A stretch of 10,290 nucleotides of DNA, taken from contig DXHG01000041.1 in assembly GCA_019113455.1 (NCBI GenBank), positions 1 through 10,290 on the forward strand. Direction: 5' to 3'. Origin of the DNA: Candidatus Treponema faecavium. GTDB lineage: Bacteria > Spirochaetota > Spirochaetia > Treponematales > Treponemataceae. The position numbers and the translations under genes are program-made. Under the pieces are notes generated by a model, which searched no databases, was not told where the DNA came from, and saw only the letters and a list, made by a program, of their open reading frames with translations. This document shows, piece by piece, positions 1 to 6,462 of this stretch; within the stretch, counting starts at the first letter, position 1; the number at the start of each line of letters is the position of its first letter.

Positions 1-2
1 AA

Positions 3-173
3 ACCCCGCCTCTGAAGCAGCGGTATCTCTTCCTCCCCAAAAAAAACAACGTACAGAGAATAACAAAGAAAAACAGCGTGCGTGCATACGCAGCAGTACC
101 CTTCAGAGGGGGCTGCAAAGAAAAACAAACCGTGCGCGCTCTTGCCGAAGAGTGCGCGCAGGCCGTACAATAA
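3..173 (+). CDS. Possible 3' end of an upstream plus-strand gene (partial)
   Basis: The third forward frame is open from the window edge to a TAA at 171-173, giving about 56 residues that end in RALAEECAQAVQ. It stops 3 nt before the ATG of the next plus-strand gene, the spacing expected inside an operon, and its C-terminal part has an ordinary protein-like composition. I do not recognise the family. Against it, another forward frame is also open across most of this stretch, so openness of this length is weak evidence, and the segment contains A-rich runs and a strong hairpin. It could instead be a non-coding leader for the 177 gene. Confidence 0.4.
   Translation, partial: TPPLKQRYLFLPKKNNVQRITKKNSVRAYAAVPFRGGCKEKQTVRALAEECAQAVQ
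132..159 (-). terminator. Strong hairpin with T-rich tail on the minus strand
   Basis: A 12-bp stem (two G-T pairs) closes a 4-nt loop: arms 132-143 and 148-159, loop GCCG. Read on the minus strand it is followed after GG by a T-rich tract (complement of 117-129), the shape of a rho-independent terminator. No minus-strand gene ends nearby; potD stops about 870 nt away. If it acts, it would stop read-through antisense to the phosphatase gene. It may instead lie in coding sequence, so its role is uncertain. Confidence 0.3.
142..171 (+). promoter_or_regulatory. Weak candidate promoter before the histidine phosphatase gene
   Basis: TTGCCG at 142-147 and TACAAT at 166-171 are spaced 18 nt. The -10 match is good and the -35 match is 4 of 6. 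The -10 box ends only 5 nt before the ATG at 177, so transcription would begin at or just inside the start codon. It overlaps both the hairpin and the tail of the possible upstream reading frame, so it may be chance. Confidence 0.25.
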
Positions 174-176
174 CCC

Positions 177-875
177 ATGTATTTTGAATCAATATATGAC
201 ACGCTCGAACAAAACCAGCAGCGAATACCGTCTGACACGCCGGTCAAGCTCATCACGCGCCACTCGATCCGCTTTCCGATTACCGATCCGCTGCGGCCGC
301 AAGACGCATCGCTCACACCCGAAGGCATCTGTCTTGCGCAGAAGTTCGGACGCTGCATACGGGTTCCGCTCGGTGTTATGCGCGCAAGCCCCGTACAGCG
401 CTGTGTACACACGGCGCGCTGCATACTCGAAGGGTACGCCGAGACGCACCCGCAGGCACTCCTGCCTGAAATTATATCCGATGAGCGGCTGTATACTTCG
501 TATATCGCGGACGCAGAACTTGCGCGGCAGTCCCCGCGCAAGCGAACAGACATGGAGCTGCTGCGCGGCCTCTGTGATCGCCAGCCGATTCCCGGCCATG
601 TCTCGCTTGAGACGGCTGTGAACCGCATACTCGATGCGGTGTTCGCACGCGAAACGGACAATTTACCCGCAGGCAGCAGGCTTGATATCTACGTTACGCA
701 TGATTTTCAGCTCGTACTCCTTGCAGCAGAACTCCTGCCGCTTTCCGTCGGCGCAAATGATAATCCCTGGCAGCACTGGCCGCGGATGCTCGAAGGGATG
801 CTCATGTGGGGCTCCCGCAGCAATTTCCATATCGCGTGGCGAAATACTATCGTCCGCCATCCGCTAAGCCCGTAA
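177..875 (+). CDS. Histidine phosphatase superfamily protein
   Basis: This 232-residue protein fits the histidine phosphatase superfamily, enzymes that remove phosphate through a phospho-histidine intermediate. The N-terminal RH signature is at residues 28-29 (LITRHSIRF), giving the likely nucleophile His29. An LTPEG segment lies near residue 47, a second Arg-bearing block ASPVQRCVHTA near residues 70-80, and the late His-Asp pair at residues 175-176 (YVTHDFQL) is the likely proton donor region. The HD pair and the RHSxRFP context resemble the acid-phosphatase branch more than cofactor-dependent mutases. I see no signal peptide or membrane segment, so it is probably cytoplasmic. The ATG at 177 is the only plausible in-frame start before the RH motif; no Shine-Dalgarno precedes it. 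The substrate cannot be named. It converges with the transporter operon. Confidence 0.8.
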   Translation: MYFESIYDTLEQNQQRIPSDTPVKLITRHSIRFPITDPLRPQDASLTPEGICLAQKFGRCIRVPLGVMRASPVQRCVHTARCILEGYAETHPQALLPEIISDERLYTSYIADAELARQSPRKRTDMELLRGLCDRQPIPGHVSLETAVNRILDAVFARETDNLPAGSRLDIYVTHDFQLVLLAAELLPLSVGANDNPWQHWPRMLEGMLMWGSRSNFHIAWRNTIVRHPLSP

Positions 876-1026
876 GCAGCACAACAAGCCGCATATCGGC
901 ACAGAAACAGCTTCCCGCGGAGCCCCGCAAAGAACCAAAGCCCACGTGCACACGCAGACACGACTCCGCAGCAAGCTGCAAATCAGTCCCGCACGCGCAG
1001 CGTGCAGTACATAACCGCCCGCGCAC
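876..1026. other. Convergent intergenic gap
   Basis: This is the 151 nt between two convergent stop codons. It contains a perfect 6-bp GC-rich hairpin with a 3-nt loop (991-1005) and a 4-bp one at 917-928. Neither is followed by a T-run on either strand, so I see no canonical intrinsic terminator for either gene. Confidence 0.6.
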
Positions 1027-2136
1027 TTACTGGCTGCACGCGTTCCTGAATGCCGTCCATATCCGGGAATGAAGATCCTCGGTCTCAACGGAAACGGTGC
1101 GGATGCTTTCCCCGTTCGTGTGTTCCGGCGGCAGCACGATAAACGGCCGCATTTCGTCGCTGATATACGGTTCGGCGGCTTTTGTTGTGCAGTAGTAGCC
1201 GACATATTCAAAGCACGCCGCAGCAATTTCGGGACGCAGCAGATAATCAATAAACGCATAGGCGGCATCTGCGTTCGGCGCATTTGCCGGGATAAAGCCC
1301 GCCATAATGCCGAATCCGAGCCCTTCCGTGGGATACACGACTTGCAGCGACGGGTTTGCCTGCAATGCAAGCGTTATCTGCGACGTATACATAAATGCCG
1401 CGGCAACCTCGCCGCTTAAGAGCAGATCCTGCGTATTGCTGTCGCTGATAACACGGATATTCGGCGCAAGCTCAAGCATCAGGCGCTCCGCCTGCTCAAG
1501 CAGCGCAGCGTCTTCGGTATTGTACGACGCGCCGAGCAGTTTAAGCGCCATGCCGTTTACGACGCGGTAGTTGCCGATTACGGCAATATTATCGCGCAGC
1601 GCGGGATTCCACAAATCAGCGTAGCCCGTTATGTGTACGTCCGTAAGCGACGGATCGTAGGCGATAAGCGGAATACCGGCGCCGTGCGGAACTGTAAATA
1701 CGTTGTCGGGGTCAAAAAACTGACTCTGGAACACGGGATTGATATTGCCGTAATTGGAAAGCCGCGTCTTGTCAATGTCTTGAGCCAGACCGCGCGCGTA
1801 TACCATTTCAAGGATATAGTCGTCGGCAATCACAAAGTCATAGCCGCCGCCGTTTGTCTCTTCCAGTTTGGCAAGCATCGCCTCGTCCGTGTCAAAATTG
1901 CCGTAATTTATCCGGCAGCCGGTTTCTTCTTCAAAACCGGCAAGCACCTCGCGCGGGAACATTCCCGCCCACGTGTACAGGTTGAGCGTCGTGCCTGCAA
2001 GCGGCGAGTCAGACGCCGCTTCTTTGCCGCCGAACGCGAATACCGGACAGCATGACAGAACTGACAGGCCTGCGCACACAAGCGCGCGCAGTGCGTTTCC
2101 CTGAGCCGTGCGGCTCTTGTGCATACATACGTTCAT
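1027..2136 (-). CDS. potD: PotD-like polyamine-class ABC transporter substrate-binding protein
   Basis: This 369-residue extracytoplasmic binding protein captures the ligand and delivers it to the permeases. It aligns along its length by eye with E. coli PotD: the TLNLYTW strand (residues 50-56), GYDFVIADDY (98-107), DLWNP (174-178), the central MALKLLG (196-202) and the IPANA block (282-286). The N-terminus is a signal sequence with a possible lipobox VLSC at Cys29; cleavage after VFA (residue 34) by signal peptidase I is the alternative. The T. pallidum homologue Tp0655 is described as a lipoprotein, which favours the first. The start has a good Shine-Dalgarno (AAGGAG, 5 nt spacing) overlapping the potC stop. 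Unusually, most E. coli PotD ligand residues are replaced: by eye Tyr37 by Met59, Asp168 by Asn189, Glu171 by Val192, Trp229 by Tyr250, Trp255 by Gly276 and Asp257 by Met278. The substrate is therefore uncertain. Confidence 0.87.
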   Translation of the reverse strand: MNVCMHKSRTAQGNALRALVCAGLSVLSCCPVFAFGGKEAASDSPLAGTTLNLYTWAGMFPREVLAGFEEETGCRINYGNFDTDEAMLAKLEETNGGGYDFVIADDYILEMVYARGLAQDIDKTRLSNYGNINPVFQSQFFDPDNVFTVPHGAGIPLIAYDPSLTDVHITGYADLWNPALRDNIAVIGNYRVVNGMALKLLGASYNTEDAALLEQAERLMLELAPNIRVISDSNTQDLLLSGEVAAAFMYTSQITLALQANPSLQVVYPTEGLGFGIMAGFIPANAPNADAAYAFIDYLLRPEIAAACFEYVGYYCTTKAAEPYISDEMRPFIVLPPEHTNGESIRTVSVETEDLHSRIWTAFRNACSQ

Positions 2137-2145
2137 ATATGCTCC

Positions 2146-2925
2146 TTAGTGTTTATGCTGTTTTTCAATAACACCGGCGGCGGCCATAATCACGGCAGTT
2201 GCCGCAAGCAGCAGCGCCGCCAGCGCATTTATTTCAGGCGTTACGCCTGTTTTTAACGTGGTATAAATAAGCACCGGCAGCGTGTTCACCGACGGGCCGG
2301 TAACAAAAATACTGATGATCACATCGTCAAACGACATCGCAAACGCCAAAAGCATACCCGATGCAACGGCGGGCGCAATTTCAGGCAGTACGACGTCCCA
2401 CAGCGCACGCAGCGGCCGGGCGCCCAAATCGCGCGCGGCGTCTTCAAGCGCGCTGTCCATGCCGGCAAGCCGCGCGCGCACGGTCAGGAATATATACGGC
2501 ACGCAGAACGTGCAGTGGCCGATAATCAGCGTTGCAAGACCAAACGGCAGGCGCAGCAGTGAAAACACCGCCAGAAACACCATGCCGAGAATAATTTCAG
2601 GAATCATCACCGGCAGCGTCGATACATACGCCAGTATATCGTTAATGCGGGAACGGCAGCGGCGCATACCCAGCGCGCCGAGCGTTCCGATAACCGCGGA
2701 CACGGCGCAGCTCACGCACGAGACAAAAATACTGTTGCCCAGCGCCTCCCGTATGTCGCGGTTATAAAAGAGCTCTTCGTACCAGCGCACAGAAAAGCCT
2801 GACCACACGGAAGAAATCCGCGATTCATTAAATGAATACACCACTGTTACGGCAAGCGGCACATACGTAAGCACAAGCATTACCGCAAGATACGCTTTCG
2901 GCAGGAGCCCCGGACGTGTTTTCAT
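2146..2925 (-). CDS. potC: PotC-like ABC transporter permease
   Basis: This 259-residue inner-membrane permease is the second channel subunit of the importer. It starts with a membrane segment (residues 11-31) followed by the SFNESR segment typical of PotC-type permeases. Several further hydrophobic spans follow, and the EAA loop that contacts the ATPase is at about residues 160-190 (EDAARDLGARPLRALWDVVLP). Length matches the family. The ATG lies 3 nt after the potB stop; a GGAGGAAG sequence inside the potB end is the probable ribosome site, with rather long spacing (about 11 nt). The potC stop overlaps the potD ribosome site, which points to translational coupling. Confidence 0.9.
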   Translation of the reverse strand: MKTRPGLLPKAYLAVMLVLTYVPLAVTVVYSFNESRISSVWSGFSVRWYEELFYNRDIREALGNSIFVSCVSCAVSAVIGTLGALGMRRCRSRINDILAYVSTLPVMIPEIILGMVFLAVFSLLRLPFGLATLIIGHCTFCVPYIFLTVRARLAGMDSALEDAARDLGARPLRALWDVVLPEIAPAVASGMLLAFAMSFDDVIISIFVTGPSVNTLPVLIYTTLKTGVTPEINALAALLLAATAVIMAAAGVIEKQHKH

Positions 2926-2928
2926 AAG

Positions 2929-3795
2929 CTAGTGTGCTTCCTCCATCGCGGTGCGGCTGGATATGTACCGCTCAAGCCCGATAATTGCGGACGTCAGCAG
3001 CATGAGAATAACGGACAGCGCCGCAGCAAACGGCACGTTGCGCCCTTTAGTCATCTGTTCCTGAATGAGGCTTCCGATCAGCACAATTTTACTGCCGCCG
3101 AGCACATCAGCAACAAAGAACAATCCCATCGAAGGCACAAACGTGAGCACAATGCCGGACAAGAGCCCGGGCAGCGTCAGCGGAAACGACACTGTCCAAA
3201 ACGTCTGCAAGCCGCGCGCGCCCAAATCGTGCGCCGCCTCAATCAGCGAGCGGTCAATTTTTTCGGCGCTTGAATACACCGAAAGAATCATAAACGGCAG
3301 CAGCGCATACACCATGCCGACGACAACAGCGGGATAGGTGTACAAAAGCCTGAGCGGCTCGTCTGTAATATGCAGTGCCTGCAGAACCGTATCAAGCACG
3401 CCGCTGCTCCGGAATATGATAATCCAGCCGTACAGCCTGATAAGCGAGCTTGTCCAGAACGGAATCATCAAAAGAAACATCACGCGCCGCTTACCCGTAT
3501 CAGAAAGCCGCGCCATATAGTAGCCGAACGCGTAGCCGAGCACCGTGATGCACGCTGTTGAAATGACTGCAAGCTGCAATGAAGACACAAACGTGTGCAG
3601 ATACAGCGGGTCAAACAGCTGCATATAGTTCTCAAGCGTGGCGCGGAGCTCAAAGCCCCATGTGTCGGAGCGCGTCATAAAGCTCAAGAAAACCATATAT
3701 ATAATAGGAAAGAAAATAAACGCCACGGTCAGCACATACAGCGGCAAAAGCATACCGAGCGTCAGATGCGTGCAGCCGCGCCGTTTACGTGCCAT
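2929..3795 (-). CDS. potB: PotB-like ABC transporter permease
   Basis: This 288-residue inner-membrane permease is the partner of the PotC-like protein. It has a basic N-terminus (MARKRRG), a first membrane span at about residues 12-40, further spans, and an EAA loop at about 186-210 (IEAAHDLGARGLQTFW). The tail is charged. The open frame extends to a TTG at 3825, but I prefer the ATG at 3795: a GGTGG sequence sits 6 nt before it, and an ATG at 3798 directly precedes it. From 3795 the gene overlaps the end of the ATPase gene by 11 nt, consistent with coupled translation. Confidence 0.88.
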   Translation of the reverse strand: MARKRRGCTHLTLGMLLPLYVLTVAFIFFPIIYMVFLSFMTRSDTWGFELRATLENYMQLFDPLYLHTFVSSLQLAVISTACITVLGYAFGYYMARLSDTGKRRVMFLLMIPFWTSSLIRLYGWIIIFRSSGVLDTVLQALHITDEPLRLLYTYPAVVVGMVYALLPFMILSVYSSAEKIDRSLIEAAHDLGARGLQTFWTVSFPLTLPGLLSGIVLTFVPSMGLFFVADVLGGSKIVLIGSLIQEQMTKGRNVPFAAALSVILMLLTSAIIGLERYISSRTAMEEAH

Positions 3796-4765
3796 CATCT
3801 GCCACCGCGGCCGCGTCTTTTTCAAGCCAGCCCACAGACAGCCGCTCTCCGACGGCGACGTCTGCGTCGATGCCGTATCTGCTCGCCGTTACTTCCTGCC
3901 CGCTGTCAAGCACGAACAGAATACGCAGCTGCCCGCCGTTAAATGATTTTTCTTTTACGACGGCGGGATGCGCATATTCCCCTTCGCCGCCGAACAAAAT
4001 ATTTTCGCTGCGCACGGCAAGCACGCAGCCGTCCTGCCGGATAATATTCGCGCTGCCGACAAAGCCCGCCACGTAGCTTGTACGCGGCGCGTAATAAATC
4101 TCATTCGGCGTGCCGATCTGCTCAAATACGCCCCGGTGCATTACGGCAATGCGGTCAGACATATTGATTGCTTCTTCCTGATCGTGCGTAATATAGATAA
4201 ACGTGATGCCCAGCCGCTGCTGCAGGCGCTTGAGTTCAAGCTGCATCTGCCGGCGCAGTTTTAAGTCAAGCGCGCCAAGCGGCTCGTCAAGCAGCAGCAC
4301 CTTTGGTCTGTTGATAACGGCGCGCGCAATAGCCACGCGCTGCTTCTGCCCGCCTGAAAGCTCAGACGGGCGGCGGCGCTCAAAACCGTCAAGCTGCACC
4401 AGATGCAGCATTTCTTCCACCCGCTTTTTTATTTCATTGCGTGCAGTACGCCGCAGCTTAAGCCCGTAGCCGATATTTTCCGCAACAGTCATATGCGGAA
4501 ACAGCGCATAATTCTGAAACACCGTATTCACATCGCGGCTGCTCGCGTCTTCCGCGGTAACGTTCTTTCCGCCAAGCCACACTTCCCCCTCGTCGGGGTC
4601 TTCAAGACCGGCGATAATGCGCAGCGTCGTCGTTTTTCCGCAGCCGGAAGCGCCCAGCAGCGTAATAAATTCCCCTTGCGCTATATCGAGACTTATTCCT
4701 TGCAGCACCGGCACGGTGCCAAACCGCTTATGCAGATTTTTCAGTTGCAGTAGTATTTCGGACAT
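3785..4765 (-). CDS. potA: PotA-like ABC transporter ATPase
   Basis: This 326-residue ATP-binding subunit powers import. Visible motifs are Walker A GASGCGKTT (residues 38-46), Q-loop Gln84, signature LSGGQ (136-140), Walker B LLLDEP (157-162) with catalytic Glu161, the D-loop after it, and switch His194 (ITHDQ). The NTPase core is therefore intact. Residues about 240-315 form a shortened TOBE-like regulatory domain, as in PotA/CUT1-type ATPases. The frame is open to a TTG at 4807, but the family-like start MSEILLQLKNLHKRFG at 4765 is preferred; AGAAGG precedes it at only 2 nt, a tight spacing. It lies 38 nt after the regulator gene and overlaps the permease gene. Confidence 0.9.
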   Translation of the reverse strand: MSEILLQLKNLHKRFGTVPVLQGISLDIAQGEFITLLGASGCGKTTTLRIIAGLEDPDEGEVWLGGKNVTAEDASSRDVNTVFQNYALFPHMTVAENIGYGLKLRRTARNEIKKRVEEMLHLVQLDGFERRRPSELSGGQKQRVAIARAVINRPKVLLLDEPLGALDLKLRRQMQLELKRLQQRLGITFIYITHDQEEAINMSDRIAVMHRGVFEQIGTPNEIYYAPRTSYVAGFVGSANIIRQDGCVLAVRSENILFGGEGEYAHPAVVKEKSFNGGQLRILFVLDSGQEVTASRYGIDADVAVGERLSVGWLEKDAAAVADDGT

Positions 4766-4778
4766 TGCCTTCTGCACT

Positions 4779-4807
4779 ATGATGAATAAAGGCGTCTGTT
4801 TTGTCAA
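4779..4807 (-). promoter_or_regulatory. Candidate internal promoter before the potA-like gene
   Basis: On the minus strand a perfect -35 consensus TTGACA (4807-4802) is followed after 17 nt by CATCAT (4784-4779), a 4 of 6 match to the -10 consensus. The -35 covers the stop codon of the regulator gene and the -10 ends 13 nt before the ATG at 4765. It could give the transporter genes transcription independent of the kinase and regulator genes. Confidence 0.35.
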
Positions 4808-6462
4808 GCCGCGGGCGTTTTTCGGAATGTTTCAGGAGACACGCCCGTTACTTTTTGGAACAGGCGGCAGAAATGCTCCACGCTGTTGAAGCCCACCGTA
4901 ACGCTTATCTGTGAAAGCGAAAGCGCCGTTTCCGCCAAGAGTTCCCGCGCGCGGGCAATGCGCAGCGAAATGATATAATTATGAAACGCCAGGCCCGTCA
5001 TGCGTGCAAACCGCGTCATGAAAATGCGTTCGTCCATGCCGATAAATGCGGCGACGCTGCTGCACGAAATGCCCGGGTCCATAAAGTTCTCCGCAACAAA
5101 CATGAGCGCCTGATGCAGACTGTCTTCCTGATGCCGCTCCTGCTGTTCCTTCATGTAGTCCAAAAGCCCGCGCAGATAGTACGAAACCCAGCGCTCAAGC
5201 GCCTCCATCGAATCAAGCTGCATAATGCGCGCGTAGTAATTATCTTCTTTTTGAAACAGTTTCCAGAAATCAATATTGTACTGACGCAGCAGCACCGCTA
5301 CCTGATAAATAATATACAGGCACTCTTTTTTCGCCTCATCGAGCGGCCTGATATAAAAGCCAGTGATAATGGCTTCCTGCATCTGCGTAATAAGCGCGCG
5401 ATCCATCGTCTTAAGCGCCTGACATAATCCTCCGTACCGTTCGGATGCGTTTTCAGCGTCCGTTATCGAGAGTTTGCAGTCATCATCTTCCGTGTAAATG
5501 CCGGTAAACCCGAGCACAAACTTCATGCCGGTGCGGCCGAACGCCTCGCGGCACGCTGCGTAAAAATCAGCTTCACCGTGCGCGGGCCGGCTGATTCCGG
5601 CGGTTACGGATAAATTCATATACGTGAGCCACAGCTCCTGCATACTGCGGCAGATACTGCGCACGCTTTCCTGCGCAGCAGAACCCGGGCCTATCGGACA
5701 GAACAGCACATACCGTTCCGCGCTTACCGACGCAAACACGCAGCTGCGCATACACGGCAGCTCAGAGACAAACCCGCACAGCGGCTGCACTAACGAAAGC
5801 GCAATATTGTCTTTAAAGCGGTCGGTGTCGCGGCAGAACGCGTCGATTTCAAACGCCGCGACAGCATACTGTGCAGGGCTGCCCGCCGCAGAAAGAAACG
5901 CCTGCGCGGCGGCCTGATCTTCGCGCGCCGCCGCAGCCAGCAGCGCTGACGCGCGGTGCGAAAGCATCCTGCCCTGCCGCCCGGGAATAAACGCCGCCGC
6001 ATCGTCCGCTTTTTTCAGCACGCGCGCAAGCTCCTTTTCTGCCAGTCCGCCAAACAGCGACTCATTCCAGTCGCGTGCAGACAGCAGCTGCGACACGCTT
6101 TGCAGCTGCCTGCGCAGCAGCGAACGAGACAATTCCGGCTTAAAGATATAGCTTACGACACCGTAGCGGAACGCGTTGCGCATCAGGTGAATATCGCCGT
6201 AATCGCACAGCACATAGATAACCGGATGTATGCCGCGCGCATACAGGAATACTAACAATTCAAGCACGTCGTCAGGGGATTCCTGCATATCAAGCAAAAT
6301 AAAATCTATCTTTTTGTGCGTGCCGGCAAGCAGCGCGTCCCGTATCCGGCGCGGCGTATCCAGTTCAGGCACCAGTTCAAACTGATATGCTTTCCATGAC
6401 AGCATATCGAGCAGCATGGATCTGACCGGCGCGTCATGCTCCGCAACAGCTGCTTTATACAT
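4804..6462 (-). CDS. AraC-family response regulator (YesN-like) with degenerate receiver
   Basis: This 552-residue regulator has three parts. Residues 1-120 are a receiver domain with candidate phospho-acceptor Asp58 (FILLDMQ) and conserved Lys108-Pro109 (IFKPE). Residues about 198-325 resemble the GGDEF-like middle domain of long YesN-type regulators (VTAGISRP near 286-293), without a GGDEF catalytic motif. Residues 448-552 are a classic AraC DNA-binding domain with two helix-turn-helices (LSQISVTVGFNSVEHFCRLFQ). The start at 6462 is chosen for its Shine-Dalgarno GGGAGG at 6 nt; an in-frame ATG 30 nt upstream lacks one. It overlaps the kinase stop by 8 nt (ATGTATAA), so the two are translationally coupled. 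The receiver is odd: the usual Asp-Asp pair is Glu8-His9 and the Thr/Ser switch position is Cys. It probably controls the transporter operon. Confidence 0.88.
   Translation of the reverse strand: MYKAAVAEHDAPVRSMLLDMLSWKAYQFELVPELDTPRRIRDALLAGTHKKIDFILLDMQESPDDVLELLVFLYARGIHPVIYVLCDYGDIHLMRNAFRYGVVSYIFKPELSRSLLRRQLQSVSQLLSARDWNESLFGGLAEKELARVLKKADDAAAFIPGRQGRMLSHRASALLAAAAREDQAAAQAFLSAAGSPAQYAVAAFEIDAFCRDTDRFKDNIALSLVQPLCGFVSELPCMRSCVFASVSAERYVLFCPIGPGSAAQESVRSICRSMQELWLTYMNLSVTAGISRPAHGEADFYAACREAFGRTGMKFVLGFTGIYTEDDDCKLSITDAENASERYGGLCQALKTMDRALITQMQEAIITGFYIRPLDEAKKECLYIIYQVAVLLRQYNIDFWKLFQKEDNYYARIMQLDSMEALERWVSYYLRGLLDYMKEQQERHQEDSLHQALMFVAENFMDPGISCSSVAAFIGMDERIFMTRFARMTGLAFHNYIISLRIARARELLAETALSLSQISVTVGFNSVEHFCRLFQKVTGVSPETFRKTPAA

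Noticed and set aside
82..621. Plus-strand frame of 179 codons overlapping the phosphatase gene
   Set aside because: Arg/Ser-rich with no family features; the overlapping frame from 177 carries the RH and HD catalytic motifs.
991..1005. Terminator after potD
   Set aside because: The 6-bp hairpin is perfect but has no T-run on either strand; it was left as an unassigned hairpin.
4766..4807. TTG start for the potA-like gene at 4807
   Set aside because: It adds 14 residues not typical of the family and has no ribosome site; ATG 4765 begins at the normal family N-terminus.
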